Assembly (NCBI GenBank): GCA_002345545.1
Contig: DDVW01000064.1
Coordinates: 27,410 to 91,409, forward strand
Length of the DNA stretch: 64,000 bases
Origin: Stenotrophomonas sp. UBA2302
GTDB taxonomy: Bacteria > Pseudomonadota > Gammaproteobacteria > Xanthomonadales > Xanthomonadaceae
Direction: 5' to 3'
A program made the translations under genes and the position numbers. This document shows positions 18,075 to 27,781 of this stretch, piece by piece (the stretch's first letter is position 1; each line of letters begins with the position of its first letter). The notes beneath the pieces were generated by a model. The model was not told where the DNA came from, made no database searches, and was given only the letters and a program-made list of their open reading frames with translations.

Positions 18075-18770
18075 ATGACAGCTTTCAACGTTGCCCGCAA
18101 TTTTTCCATCGGCCTGGTGACGGCAGCCGTTCTCTCGGCCTGTGCCACCGGTGGCTCCTATGTGCAGAGTGATCCCTACGGCAATCCCACCCAGCAGCAG
18201 AACCGTACCGGCAAGGGTGCGTTGATCGGCAGCGCGATCGGTGTGGCTGCAGGTCTGCTCAGTGGTGACAGCGCCACCGAACGTCGCCAGCACGCGATGA
18301 TCGGTGCCGGTATTGGCGCCCTCAGCGGCGCTGCGGTAGGCAACTACCAGGACCGCCAGGAGCGCGCGCTGCGCGAGCGCACCGCCAACACCGGTATCGA
18401 CGTGCAGCGACAGGGCGACAACATCACCCTGAACCTGCCTGATGGCATCACCTTCGACTTCAACAAGACCACGCTCAAGCCGCAGTTTTATGGTGCCCTC
18501 AATGGCGTGGCCTCGACCTTGGCCGAGTACAACCAGACCATGATCGAAGTGGTCGGCCACACCGACAGCATCGGCACTGACGCGGTGAACAACCGCATCT
18601 CCAAGGAGCGTGCCGAGGCCGTGGCCGCCTACCTCAGTGCGCAGGGCGTGCAGCGTGAGCGTATTGAAACCCTGGGGGCCGGCAAGGCCTATCCCATCGC
18701 CGACAACAGCACCGACGCTGGTCGTGCACAGAACCGCCGTGTCGAGATCCGGGTGATTCCGCTGCGCTGA
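18075..18770 (+). CDS. OmpA-family lipoprotein with glycine zipper (YiaD-like)
   Basis: A 231-residue predicted outer-membrane lipoprotein. The signal peptide ends in the lipobox VLSAC (Cys23). A glycine-zipper stretch follows (GALIGSAIGVAAGLLSG, MIGAGIGALSGAAVG), and then a C-terminal OmpA-like peptidoglycan-binding domain with TFDFNKTTLKP, VVGHTDSIGTDAVNN and the closing GRAQNRRVEIRV. The family tethers the outer membrane to the cell wall. AAGGAGA precedes the ATG by about eight bases. It is a single gene, followed by an imperfect 12-bp hairpin at 18794-18821. Confidence 0.92.
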   Translation: MTAFNVARNFSIGLVTAAVLSACATGGSYVQSDPYGNPTQQQNRTGKGALIGSAIGVAAGLLSGDSATERRQHAMIGAGIGALSGAAVGNYQDRQERALRERTANTGIDVQRQGDNITLNLPDGITFDFNKTTLKPQFYGALNGVASTLAEYNQTMIEVVGHTDSIGTDAVNNRISKERAEAVAAYLSAQGVQRERIETLGAGKAYPIADNSTDAGRAQNRRVEIRVIPLR

Positions 18771-18793
18771 GACAGATGATTCCGGCATGAACA

Positions 18794-18821
18794 GACAAGG
18801 GTCGCGCAAGCGGCCCTTGTC
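18794..18821 (+). terminator. Hairpin after the OmpA-family gene
   Basis: A 12-bp stem GACAAGGGTCGC / GCGGCCCTTGTC (one T-G pair) with a GCAA tetraloop lies just after the stop. No clear T tract follows, so it may stabilise the 3' end rather than terminate. Confidence 0.5.
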
Positions 18822-19003
18822 CGTTGCAGGGCGCAGGCGGGATAGAAGCGCGAAGATGAAAGGCTTTTTGTGGCGCTTAGGCCGGTACGTCATCAGTGGA
18901 GATGGATGGCGGTGACTGTTCAGCTGTTATGTCGTAGGATGCAACGGTCAAGCAGGCTTCCGGTCAGATTCCGGCCAGAAGCGGTTCAGCACTTGAAGAA
19001 ACC

Positions 19004-19357
19004 GGGGGTGCATTGGTTTCGACGGGGGTTGTGAAGTCGCTTGGTGCATGCCGAGGGGGTAGCTTTCCTCGTAAATCCAGCTGCAAAACTCTAGTTGCCA
19101 ACGACGACAACTACGCTCTCGCCGCTTAAGGCGTAAGCCCCGAACCCACTTGTGCCCGTGCTCGTGGATGTAGGGTCATTATCACGGAACCGGCTTTGAC
19201 GGCTGCCTGTCAGTCATCGCTTAACCAAAACAGGCTGGTCCTGGGGTGCGCTTCGCACACCGTGCTGCCACAGGACGAGACCCAACGGTGAGCTAAGCAT
19301 GTAGTACCGGGGATGGAGTGCCTTCGGACGGCGGTTCAATTCCGCCCACCTCCACCA
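19004..19357 (+). ncRNA. ssrA: tmRNA
   Basis: Transfer-messenger RNA, which rescues stalled ribosomes and tags the unfinished protein. The 5' end GGGGGTG pairs with CACCTCC near the 3' end to make the acceptor stem, and the gene encodes its CCA. The T arm GGTTCAATTCC is near the 3' end and TGGTTTCGACGGGG near the 5' end. The resume codon is GCC at 19097, giving the tag ANDDNYALAA before TAA at 19127-19129, as in Xanthomonas relatives. The length of 354 bases is typical of a one-piece tmRNA. Confidence 0.97.
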
Positions 19358-19388
19358 ATTAGAAGTGCCGCAAGGTACTTGCAAGACG

Positions 19389-19420
19389 AAAAACCCTTGG
19401 GAAACCAGGGGTTTTTCTTT
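19389..19420 (+). terminator. Intrinsic terminator of ssrA
   Basis: Stem AAAAACCCTTGG / CCAGGGGTTTTT (12 pairs, one T-G) with a GAAA tetraloop, ending in TTTTTCTTT. Confidence 0.9.
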
Positions 19421-19671
19421 GTTCGCACCCCCGGACTGCGGCGGTGTCCTTGCACCGAGGGCGACGGGGTTGCTCGAGGTGGGGTGCGGTGGCGGGAACG
19501 TTCATCCGGTCTTCCTCTGAATGCTGCGGGGCGGGGCGATCATGACCTTGGTCTGTGAAGCTGTCGCCCGGCCTCCGGGTGGCAACAGGTCTTCCTGCCA
19601 GCTGCCCGCATACAGGGGGTGGTCTTGTGCTGAAGGTGTTGTGCAGGATGCAGGAGGTGGCGGGTCTGCGC
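19421..19671. other. Intergenic region without a recognised gene
   Basis: Between the ssrA terminator and the thrS leader promoter. I find no conserved coding sequence or RNA; it presumably carries only the upstream part of the thrS promoter. Confidence 0.45.
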
Positions 19672-19677
19672 TAGAAT
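19672..19677 (+). promoter_or_regulatory. Candidate -10 box for the thrS leader
   Basis: TAGAAT matches the sigma-70 -10 consensus in five of six positions. No good -35 box lies 16-18 bases upstream. A start near 19684 would give a leader RNA of about 200 bases before thrS. Confidence 0.45.
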
Positions 19678-19735
19678 CGCGGCCAGTCAATGCAGAGCAG
19701 GTGGCCCGCGCCAAAGCGCCGGTCGAGTGTGTGAC

Positions 19736-19762
19736 ATGAGCACTACCATTGCCCAACGCTGA
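19736..19762 (+). CDS. Candidate threonine leader peptide of thrS
   Basis: A minimal reading frame, ATG to TGA, encodes MSTTIAQR, with two adjacent Thr codons (ACT ACC) in an eight-residue peptide. It is followed 22 bases later by an intrinsic terminator, and then by thrS. The layout resembles a leader-peptide attenuator for threonyl-tRNA synthetase. The ribosome binding site is weak, and two Thr codons are modest evidence, so this is a hypothesis. Confidence 0.45.
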   Translation: MSTTIAQR

Positions 19763-19784
19763 TCTTCCGCCACAGCCCTGATCC

Positions 19785-19808
19785 AAGGCGCCTTTGTGGC
19801 GCTTTTTT
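19785..19808 (+). terminator. Terminator inside the thrS leader
   Basis: Stem AAGGCGCC / GGCGCTTT (19785-19792 with 19798-19805, one G-T pair), loop TTTGT, running into six T residues (19803-19808). It lies about 82 bases upstream of the thrS ATG, so it can control entry into the operon. An upstream AAAGCGCC (19713-19720) is a perfect complement of the 3' arm and could act as antiterminator. Confidence 0.8.
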
Positions 19809-19890
19809 GTTGCCCCGAAATCCCCAGGGAAGCCGTCTGTGACGACGGTTTCCGGGCCCGCCCGGCGGGTCGAGACTCCAGGTGAACCTC

Positions 19891-21792
19891 ATGATCAACA
19901 TCACGCTCCCCGACGGCAGCATCCGTCAGTTTGAAAATCCGGTCAGTGTCATGGACGTGGCCCAGTCCATCGGTGCCGGCCTGGCCAAGGCCACCATTGC
20001 CGGCGTCGTGGATGGCGTGCAGGTCGATGCCAGCGACGTGATCGATCACGATGCCTCGCTGCGCATCATTACTGCCAAGGACGAGGAGGGCGTGGAAATC
20101 ATCCGTCACTCCTGCGCGCACCTGGTCGGCCACGCGGTCAAGCAGTTGTACCCGGAGGCCAAGATGGTGATCGGCCCGGTGATCGCCGAGGGCTTTTACT
20201 ACGACATCTACAGCGAGCGCCCGTTCACGCCGGAAGACATGGTGGCGATCGAAAACCGCATGGCCGAGTTGATCGCGCAGGACTACGACGTGATCAAGAA
20301 GATGACGCCGCGTGCGGAGGTGGTAGAGATCTTCAAGGCGCGTGGCGAGGACTACAAGCTGCGCCTGATCGATGACATGTCCGAGGACGTCACCGCGATG
20401 GGTATGTACCACCATCAGGAATACGTGGACATGTGCCGCGGCCCGCACGTGCCGAATACGCGCTTTCTGAAGTCCTTCAAGCTGATGCGCATCTCCGGTG
20501 CGTATTGGCGCGGTGATGCCAAGAACGAGCAGCTGCAGCGCATCTATGGCACCGCTTGGGCCGACAAGAAGCAGCTTGAGGCTTACATCAAGCGCATCGA
20601 GGAGGCCGAGATGCGCGACCACCGCCGTATCGGCAAGCAGCAGGATCTGTTCCACCTGCAGGAAGAGGCGCCGGGCCTGGTGTTCTGGCATCCGAAGGGC
20701 TGGTCGATCTGGCAGGTGGTCGAGCAGTACATGCGCAAGATCTACCGTGACAGCGGATACGGTGAGGTGCGCTGCCCGCAGATCCTGGACGTGAGCCTGT
20801 GGAAGAAGTCCGGCCACTGGGACAACTACCAGGACAACATGTTCTTCACCGAGTCGGAGAAGCGGACCTACGCGGTCAAGCCGATGAACTGTCCGGGCCA
20901 TGTGCAGCTGTTCAACCAGGGGTTGCACAGCTACCGCGACCTGCCGATCCGCTACGGCGAATTCGGCTCCTGCCACCGCAACGAGCCGTCCGGCGCGCTG
21001 CACGGCATCCTGCGCGTGCGCGGCTTCACCCAGGACGACGGCCATATCTTCTGTACCGAGGAGCAGGTCGAGGCCGAGGTGACGGCGTTCCACCAGCAGG
21101 CGCTGGCGGTGTACAAGGCCTTCGGCTTCGAGGACATCCAGATCAAGATCGCGCTGCGGCCGGAATCCCGTCTGGGCGATGACGCCACTTGGGACAAGGC
21201 CGAGGGCGCGCTGCGCACGGCGCTGTCGCATTGCGGCGTGGAGTGGCAGGAGCTGCCGGGCGAGGGCGCGTTCTACGGCCCGAAGATCGAGTACCACCTG
21301 AAGGACGCCATCGGCCGTACCTGGCAGCTGGGTACGATGCAGGTCGACTTCATGATGCCGGGCCGTCTGGGCGCCGAATATGTGGATGAGAACAGCCAGA
21401 AAAAGCATCCGGTCATGCTGCACCGGGCCATTGTCGGCTCGATGGAGCGCTTCATCGGCATCCTGATCGAACACTATGCCGGCTCGTTCCCGGCCTGGTT
21501 GGCGCCGGTGCAGGTGGTGGTGGCCAATATCACCGATGCGCAGGCGGAGTACGTCCGGCAGGTCCGTAAAACCCTTGCAGATCAAGGCTTCCGGGTGGAC
21601 GCCGATTTGCGCAATGAAAAGATCGGCTATAAGATTCGCGAGCATACGTTGCAGCGAGTGCCGTATCTGCTGGTCGTGGGTGACCGCGAGAAGGAGAATG
21701 GGGCCGTGGCTGTGCGCACACGGTCCGGTGAGGATCTCGGGTCGATGTCGATCCAGGCCTTCATCGAACGGCTGCACGCTGAATTGATGTAA
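19891..21792 (+). CDS. thrS: Threonine--tRNA ligase
   Basis: ThrRS charges tRNA-Thr and edits mischarged Ser. The 633-residue protein has the usual domains: an N-terminal TGS domain ([20 protein letters not shown]), the editing domain ([16 protein letters not shown] and the later MCRGPHVP), the class II catalytic core (motif 2 at [15 protein letters not shown]; zinc ligands in MNCPGH and later His residues; motif 3 at [15 protein letters not shown]) and the anticodon-binding domain ([13 protein letters not shown]). The ATG at 19891 follows CCAGGTGA; an in-frame GTG at 19882 is less likely. It heads the thrS-infC-rpmI-rplT-pheST cluster. Confidence 0.97.
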   Translation: MINITLPDGSIRQFENPVSVMDVAQSIGAGLAKATIAGVVDGVQVDASDVIDHDASLRIITAKDEEGVEIIRHSCAHLVGHAVKQLYPEAKMVIGPVIAEGFYYDIYSERPFTPEDMVAIENRMAELIAQDYDVIKKMTPRAEVVEIFKARGEDYKLRLIDDMSEDVTAMGMYHHQEYVDMCRGPHVPNTRFLKSFKLMRISGAYWRGDAKNEQLQRIYGTAWADKKQLEAYIKRIEEAEMRDHRRIGKQQDLFHLQEEAPGLVFWHPKGWSIWQVVEQYMRKIYRDSGYGEVRCPQILDVSLWKKSGHWDNYQDNMFFTESEKRTYAVKPMNCPGHVQLFNQGLHSYRDLPIRYGEFGSCHRNEPSGALHGILRVRGFTQDDGHIFCTEEQVEAEVTAFHQQALAVYKAFGFEDIQIKIALRPESRLGDDATWDKAEGALRTALSHCGVEWQELPGEGAFYGPKIEYHLKDAIGRTWQLGTMQVDFMMPGRLGAEYVDENSQKKHPVMLHRAIVGSMERFIGILIEHYAGSFPAWLAPVQVVVANITDAQAEYVRQVRKTLADQGFRVDADLRNEKIGYKIREHTLQRVPYLLVVGDREKENGAVAVRTRSGEDLGSMSIQAFIERLHAELM

Positions 21793-21800
21793 GCAAAGTC

Positions 21801-21831
21801 CCGGCCCAGGTGGAAGGCTCCACCGGGCCGG
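21801..21831 (+). other. Strong hairpin between thrS and infC
   Basis: CCGGCCC, bulged A, GGTGG pairs with CCACC, GGGCCGG around the loop AAGGCT: 12 pairs with one bulge. Only TTT follows, so it may act as a weak terminator, processing site or translation-control structure for infC, which starts 26 bases later. Confidence 0.5.
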
Positions 21832-21856
21832 TTTCAATCCATTCGGAGATTGCAAT

Positions 21857-22381
21857 ATCAGTACCCCTGACAACAAACAGAACCGTCGTAACCATGAAAT
21901 CCGTGTGCCGCGCGTCCGCGTGATCGGCAGCGATGGAGAAATGGTTGGCGTGTTGACGCGCGACGAAGCGCTGTCGATGGCCGAGGATGAAGGTCTGGAT
22001 CTGGTCGAAATCCAGCCGCAGGCCGATCCGCCTGTGTGCAAGATCATGGACTTCGGCAAGTTCAAGTTCGAGATGCAGAAGAAGGCCAACGAGGCCAAGA
22101 AGAAGACCAAGCAGGTCGAGATCAAGGAAGTGAAGTTCCGTCCGGTCACGGACGAGGGCGACTACCAGATCAAGCTGCGCAACATGCGCCGCTTCCTGGA
22201 AGAGGGTGACAAGATCAAGGTCAACATCCGCTTCCGTGGTCGTGAAATGAGCCATCAGGAACTGGGTCGCGAAATGGCCAGCCGGATCGAGACCGATCTG
22301 GGTGAGGACATCGTGATCGAGTCCCGTCCGCGCCTGGAAGGCCGGCAGATGGTCATGATGATCGCGCCCAAGAAGAAGTAA
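21857..22381 (+). CDS. infC: Translation initiation factor IF-3, AUC start codon
   Basis: IF-3 keeps ribosomal subunits apart and rejects wrong start codons. The conserved N-terminus [23 protein letters not shown] can only be reached from ATC at 21857, because no ATG, GTG or TTG lies in frame at that point. CGGAG (21844-21848) sits eight bases before it. Non-canonical AUU or AUC starts on infC are the established basis of IF-3 autoregulation, since IF-3 discriminates against its own start. The remaining 174 residues show both domains, with [20 protein letters not shown], the Lys-rich linker, and [13 protein letters not shown]. Annotation starting at GTG 21905 would drop 16 residues. Confidence 0.93.
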   Translation: MSTPDNKQNRRNHEIRVPRVRVIGSDGEMVGVLTRDEALSMAEDEGLDLVEIQPQADPPVCKIMDFGKFKFEMQKKANEAKKKTKQVEIKEVKFRPVTDEGDYQIKLRNMRRFLEEGDKIKVNIRFRGREMSHQELGREMASRIETDLGEDIVIESRPRLEGRQMVMMIAPKKK

Positions 22382-22484
22382 TTGGCCGGGCCGGCGTGCG
22401 ATCGCCGGTCGGCTCGGTGGGGGTGCGGGGATTCGACCCTCCCGGATTGCGTCCGTTTCGTGTTGCGTTTCCTGCTGCTTTCGA

Positions 22485-22513
22485 TTGCAAGCGGCTGGAT
22501 CCGTGGGCATAAT
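22485..22513 (+). promoter_or_regulatory. Internal promoter for rpmI-rplT
   Basis: TTGCAA (22485-22490) and CATAAT (22508-22513) are 17 bases apart, a good sigma-70 match. It would give an untranslated leader of about 145 bases before rpmI, long enough for the ribosomal-protein autoregulation known for L20 operons. I could not identify a defined L20 site. Confidence 0.6.
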
Positions 22514-22665
22514 GGGCGGCCCGGTTCGCCGGGATTGTTGTTTGCAGCATCCAGGACCTGCCTGCCTCCAGTGGGAGTGCGGGCTTTAGACAGACAAGGG
22601 CAAGGACGGAAAGTGTGGCGCAGCCACCGCCCAGTCAGTGAAAAGAGACCATCAAGGACATAGCA

Positions 22666-22863
22666 ATGCCCAAGATCAAGACCAACCGGGCAGCGGCCAA
22701 GCGTTTCCGCAAGACCGCCTCCGGCAAGTACAAGTGCGGCCACGCCAACCGTAGCCACATCCTCACGAAGAAAGCGACCAAGCGTAAGCGTAATCTGCGC
22801 CAGACGAATCACGTCCGTGCAGAAGACGCAGGCCGTCTTGATCGTATGCTTCCCTACCTCTGA
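22666..22863 (+). CDS. rpmI: 50S ribosomal protein L35
   Basis: A 65-residue basic protein beginning [20 protein letters not shown] and containing [11 protein letters not shown], the standard L35 sequence and length. It is the second gene of the conserved infC-rpmI-rplT set and binds 23S rRNA in the large subunit. An AAGGACATAGCA sequence supplies the ribosome binding site. Confidence 0.97.
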
Positions 22864-22873
22864 GGACTGAACC

Positions 22874-23233
22874 ATGGCACGAGTAAAGCGTGGTGTGCAG
22901 GCGCGTCGCCGCCACAAGAAAGTATTGGATCTGGCCAAGGGCTATTACAACGCCCGTCGCAAGGTCTTCCGCGTTGCCAAGCAGGCGGTCATCAAGGCAC
23001 AGCAGTACGCCTACATTGGCCGTAAGCAGAAGAAGCGCAATTTCCGTTCGCTGTGGATCACCCGCATCAATGCGGCTGCCCGCATCAACGGCCTGAGCTA
23101 CAGCCGTTTCATGAACGGCCTGCTGAAGGCTGGCATCACCCTGGACCGCAAGGTGCTGGCTGATATCGCCGTGCACGATGCAGCCGGTTTTGCCGCTCTG
23201 GCAGAAAAGGCCAAGGGCGCACTGGCGGCATAA
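22874..23233 (+). CDS. rplT: 50S ribosomal protein L20
   Basis: A 119-residue basic protein with the L20 landmarks [25 protein letters not shown] and [24 protein letters not shown]. It is needed early in 50S assembly. In E. coli and others it represses its own operon by binding the mRNA leader. It starts 10 bases after rpmI and is certainly co-transcribed with it. Confidence 0.97.
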   Translation: MARVKRGVQARRRHKKVLDLAKGYYNARRKVFRVAKQAVIKAQQYAYIGRKQKKRNFRSLWITRINAAARINGLSYSRFMNGLLKAGITLDRKVLADIAVHDAAGFAALAEKAKGALAA

Positions 23234-23290
23234 GTTCTTCTCTGCGGCGGCTGTCGCGTTCACGCGCAGCGGCTGTAGTGAGACAATGCA

Positions 23291-23325
23291 TGGGGAAGGG
23301 CGCAAGTCCTTCCCCATTCTTTTTT
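23291..23325 (+). terminator. Terminator / possible attenuator between rplT and pheS
   Basis: GGGGAAGG (23292-23299) pairs with CCTTCCCC (23308-23315) around GCGCAAGT, extended by flanking T-A pairing and followed by TTCTTTTTT. It lies about 105 bases before the pheS ATG. In E. coli, pheST is controlled by a Phe-leader attenuator at this site. Here I found no ATG-initiated Phe-rich leader, so plain termination with partial read-through is equally possible. Confidence 0.85.
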
Positions 23326-23332
23326 GTGCTGA

Positions 23333-24427
<1,095 letters not shown>

Positions 24428-24549
24428 GCGGACACGGTAGGCCCGGGATGCCCCCGGATGCTTTTGAACGTTGATCTGCCCCGGGCGCCAAGCGCTGGGT
24501 GGTATCCAAAGGAACCAACGGGAGGCTTGCCTCCCATCAGGGTAAACAC

Positions 24550-26931
24550 ATGAAATTCTCTGAAAGCTGGCTGCGCAGCCACGTACCGACCACCGCATCG
24601 CGCGAGGAACTCAGCGCCGTGCTGACTGCCATCGGTCTGGAAGTCGAGGAAGTCACCGCGCTGGGCGCGGGCCTGGACAGCGTGGTGGTGGCGCGCATCG
24701 TCGAAGCTGCCCGCCATCCGGAAGCCGACCGCCTGCAGATCTGCAAGGTCGACGCCGGCCAGGCCGAGCTGCTGCAGATCGTCTGCGGCGCACCGAACGC
24801 GCGCCCGGGACTGGTCGCGCCGCTGGCGCTGGTCGGCGCACAGATCGGTGAGCTGAAGATCAAGCCAGCCAAGCTGCGCGGCGTGGAATCCAACGGCATG
24901 CTGTGCTCGGCCAAGGAGCTGGGCCTGGACAACGACGCCTCCGGCCTGCTGGAACTGCCGGACGACGCGCCGGTCGGTACCGCGCTGATCGACTACCTCG
25001 GCCTGCCGGATGCCAGCATCGAAATCAAGCTGACCCCGAACCGTGCCGACTGCTTCAGCGTGCGTGGCATCGCCTTTGATGTGGCGGCCGCTACCCGCAG
25101 TGAAGTGAAGCCGTTTGCGGCCGACCCCGTGCCCGCGGTCGGTACGCGCGAACTCGCCATCCAGCTGGACGCAGGCGCTGAAGCACCGCGTTACCTTGGG
25201 CGTGTGATCGAAGGCGTCAACGCCGCCGCCCGCACCCCGCTGTGGATGGCCGAACGCCTGCGCCGCAGCGGCGTGCGTCCGGTGTCGCTGCTGGTGGATA
25301 TCACCCAGTACGTGATGCTGGAACTCGGCCAGCCGATGCACGCCTACGACCTGGATACGCTGAAGGGGCAAATCGCGGTGCGCCGTTCGCGCGACGGTGA
25401 AACCCTCAAGCTGCTGGACGGCCGGGACGCTACGCTGGGCGACAGTTTCCTCGTGGTGACAGATGCCGACCGTCCGGTCGGCCTGGCCGGCCTGATGGGC
25501 GGCTTCGATACCCGCGTCACCGATGCCACCACCCGGGTGTTCCTGGAGGCTGCGCACTTCGCCCCGGCGGCGATCATGGGCCGTGGCCGCAAGCTGGGCC
25601 TGCACACGGATGCCGGTCACCGCTTCGAGCGCGGTGTGGACCCGCAGCTGCCGCGCATCGCCATCGAGTACGCCACCCGGCTGGTGCTGGACCTGGCCGG
25701 TGGTACGCCGGCGCCGGTCACCGAAGCGGTGCGTGAGGCCGACCTGCCGGTGGCGGCCGCCATCCACCTGCGCCGCGCGCGGATCCTGCGCGTGCTGGGC
25801 ATCCAGATCGAAGACGCTGAGGTTGAGCGCATCCTGCGCGCCCTCGGCATGCAGGTCGAGGCCGTCGCTGACGGCTGGACCGTCACCGGCCCGAGCAGCC
25901 GTTTCGATATCGCCATCGAAGAGGATCTGATCGAGGAACTGGCCCGCATCCACGGTTACGAGCGGATCCCGACGACCCTGCCGGGCGGTGCTGCGCGTAT
26001 CGCCATGTCCAGCGAAACCCGGCTTGATGACCTGAGCGTTCGCCGCCAGCTGGTGGCGCGCGGGATGCTGGAAACGATCAACTTCGCCTTTGTCGATGCC
26101 GGGTTGCTGAAACAGTGGCATCAGAAGGAAGGGCTGGTCGCGCTGGCCAATCCGCTGTCGGCCGAACTGGCGGTGATGCGCCCGCTGCTGCTGCCGGGAC
26201 TGGCGGCCACGCTGGGGCGCAATGTGGCCCGTCAAGCCGGGCGCGTCCGCCTGTTCGAGATCGGCCGGGTGTTCCAGTTGCAGGCCGGTGATGGCCAGCC
26301 GGCACCGAAGGAGACGGTGCGTGTCGCTGCCGTTGTTTGTGGCGACGCAGGCCCGCTGCAGTGGGACGAAAAAGCGCGGAAGGTCGATTTCCACGACCTG
26401 AAGGGTGACCTGGAGTCGTTGGCGGCTGCCGCCGGTGCTGCGCTGGAATTCCGTGCCTCGCAGCGTCCGTACGCCCACCCGGCGCGTTCGGCCGATATCT
26501 GGCGCGACGGCCAGTGCATCGGCTGGATCGGCCAGTTGCATCCGCGCCTGGCCAAGGCGATGGAGATCGATGTGGAAGTGATCGGCTTCGAGCTGGATCT
26601 GGCGCCGCTGGTGCAGCGCCGGTTGCCGCGTTCTGCCGATATCTCGCGCTTCCCAGCGGTGCGTCGTGACCTGGCCGTGGTCGTGGCTGAACCGGTCAGC
26701 TGGGCGGCCCTGTCGGGCACCCTCCATCACGCGGGCGGTGAGCTGCTGCGTGAGGTGGTGCTGTTCGACCGCTATGTGGGCAAGGGGGTCGAACCCGGCT
26801 TCAAGAGTCTGGCTATGGGGTTGATTTTGCAGGACAAGTCCCGCACTCTGACGGACCGTGACGTGGATGCGGTGGTCACTGGCGTTGTCGCAGCGATCGA
26901 GCGTGAACACGGCGCAAAGATTCGTAATTGA
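24550..26931 (+). CDS. pheT: Phenylalanine--tRNA ligase beta subunit
   Basis: The 793-residue beta subunit. Domains in order are MKFSESWLRSHV; an OB-fold tRNA-binding (EMAP-like) domain with HPEADRLQICKVD; the B3/B4 editing domain with RSGVRPVSLLVDITQYVMLELGQPMHAYD; the B5 domain; the inactive catalytic-like core; and the C-terminal ferredoxin-fold anticodon-binding domain (SRFPAVRRDLAVVV). The ATG at 24550 begins the conserved N-terminus; the upstream in-frame ATG at 24499 lacks homology. It follows pheS after 122 bases. Confidence 0.96.
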   Translation: MKFSESWLRSHVPTTASREELSAVLTAIGLEVEEVTALGAGLDSVVVARIVEAARHPEADRLQICKVDAGQAELLQIVCGAPNARPGLVAPLALVGAQIGELKIKPAKLRGVESNGMLCSAKELGLDNDASGLLELPDDAPVGTALIDYLGLPDASIEIKLTPNRADCFSVRGIAFDVAAATRSEVKPFAADPVPAVGTRELAIQLDAGAEAPRYLGRVIEGVNAAARTPLWMAERLRRSGVRPVSLLVDITQYVMLELGQPMHAYDLDTLKGQIAVRRSRDGETLKLLDGRDATLGDSFLVVTDADRPVGLAGLMGGFDTRVTDATTRVFLEAAHFAPAAIMGRGRKLGLHTDAGHRFERGVDPQLPRIAIEYATRLVLDLAGGTPAPVTEAVREADLPVAAAIHLRRARILRVLGIQIEDAEVERILRALGMQVEAVADGWTVTGPSSRFDIAIEEDLIEELARIHGYERIPTTLPGGAARIAMSSETRLDDLSVRRQLVARGMLETINFAFVDAGLLKQWHQKEGLVALANPLSAELAVMRPLLLPGLAATLGRNVARQAGRVRLFEIGRVFQLQAGDGQPAPKETVRVAAVVCGDAGPLQWDEKARKVDFHDLKGDLESLAAAAGAALEFRASQRPYAHPARSADIWRDGQCIGWIGQLHPRLAKAMEIDVEVIGFELDLAPLVQRRLPRSADISRFPAVRRDLAVVVAEPVSWAALSGTLHHAGGELLREVVLFDRYVGKGVEPGFKSLAMGLILQDKSRTLTDRDVDAVVTGVVAAIEREHGAKIRN

Positions 26932-26952
26932 GGTGGGAGGCAGGGGGCAGGC

Positions 26953-27252
26953 ATGGCATTGACCAAGGCGGAGATGGCTGACCGCTTGTTCGACGAGGTA
27001 GGTCTGAACAAGCGTGAGGCCAAGGAATTTGTCGACGCGTTTTTCGATGTGCTGCGTGATGCATTGGAACAGGGACGTCAGGTGAAGCTGTCCGGCTTCG
27101 GCAATTTCGACCTGCGGCGCAAGAACCAGCGCCCGGGGCGCAACCCCAAGACCGGTGAGGAAATACCGATTTCCGCCCGTACGGTAGTCACCTTCCGGCC
27201 GGGCCAGAAGCTCAAGGAGAGGGTGGAGACTTATGCTGGATCCGGGCAGTAA
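26953..27252 (+). CDS. ihfA: Integration host factor alpha subunit
   Basis: A 99-residue DNA-bending protein of the HU/IHF family. Features are [57 protein letters not shown] with the Pro-tipped minor-groove arm, and [11 protein letters not shown]. Its position directly after pheT is the conserved place for ihfA. Its last 20 bases overlap the following merR-type gene. Confidence 0.96.
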   Translation: MALTKAEMADRLFDEVGLNKREAKEFVDAFFDVLRDALEQGRQVKLSGFGNFDLRRKNQRPGRNPKTGEEIPISARTVVTFRPGQKLKERVETYAGSGQ

Positions 27253-27589
27253 CCGCGAACTTCCGCCGATTCCGGCCAAGCGCTACTTCACCATCGGTGA
27301 GGTCAGCGAGTTGTGCGATGTCAAACCGCATGTGCTGCGCTACTGGGAAACCGAGTTCCCCAGCCTTGAGCCGGCCAAGCGTCGCGGCAACCGCCGCTAC
27401 TACCAGCGCCATGACGTGCTGATGGTGCGGCAGATCCGCGGCCTGCTGTACGAGCAGGGCTATACGATCGGCGGCGCCCGCCTGCGTCTGGAAGGCGAGG
27501 GCGCACGTGAGGAGTCGGCGCTGAGCAACCAGATCATCCGCCAGGTGCGAATGGAGCTGGAAGAAGTACTGCAACTGCTGCGGCGTTGA
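27233..27589 (+). CDS. MerR-family transcriptional regulator
   Basis: A 118-residue protein with an N-terminal MerR winged helix ([40 protein letters not shown]) and a C-terminal dimerisation helix, but no Cys-rich effector domain. It overlaps the ihfA end by 20 bases and is conserved next to ihfA across gammaproteobacteria. Its target is not known to me. Only tRNA-Pro follows. Confidence 0.9.
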   Translation: MLDPGSNRELPPIPAKRYFTIGEVSELCDVKPHVLRYWETEFPSLEPAKRRGNRRYYQRHDVLMVRQIRGLLYEQGYTIGGARLRLEGEGAREESALSNQIIRQVRMELEEVLQLLRR

Positions 27590-27611
27590 ACCATTTTTGA
27601 ATCAAAGCCGG

Positions 27612-27617
27612 TATAAT
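27612..27617 (+). promoter_or_regulatory. -10 box of tRNA-Pro
   Basis: A perfect TATAAT 34 bases before the tRNA. The -35 is unclear: TTGAAC at 27586-27591 is 20 bases away. A GC-rich stretch (CGGCTCGCCGC) follows, as is common for stringently controlled tRNA promoters. Confidence 0.6.
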
Positions 27618-27650
27618 CACCGGCTCGCCGCAAGGCGAAGCAGTAATGTT

Positions 27651-27727
27651 CGGGGCGTAGCGCAGCCTGGTAGCGCATCTGCCTGGGGGGCAGAGGGTCG
27701 TCGGTTCGAATCCGGCCGTCCCGACCA
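27651..27727 (+). tRNA. tRNA-Pro (anticodon GGG)
   Basis: A 77-base gene with encoded CCA. Acceptor stem CGGGGCG / CGTCCCG, D arm GCGCAGCCTGGTAGCGC, anticodon stem TCTGC/GCAGA around loop CTGGGGG (anticodon GGG, reading CCC and CCU), and T arm GTCGGTTCGAATCCGGC. The first base pair C1-G72 is characteristic of bacterial tRNA-Pro. Confidence 0.97.
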
Positions 27728-27742
27728 AATACTGCAATAGGA

Positions 27743-27780
27743 ACAAGGGCTTGCACGTCATCGTGCGGGCCCTTTTTCGT
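27743..27780 (+). terminator. Terminator after tRNA-Pro
   Basis: An AAGGGC...TTGCACG half-stem pairs with CGTGC...GGGCCCTT around TCAT, ending in TTTTTCGTTTT. The stem has small internal mismatches. Confidence 0.75.
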
Positions 27781-27781
27781 T

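Noticed and set aside
19687..22149. 820-codon frame antisense to thrS-infC
   Set aside because: Mirror of strongly coding genes, with no homologous features; a codon-bias shadow.
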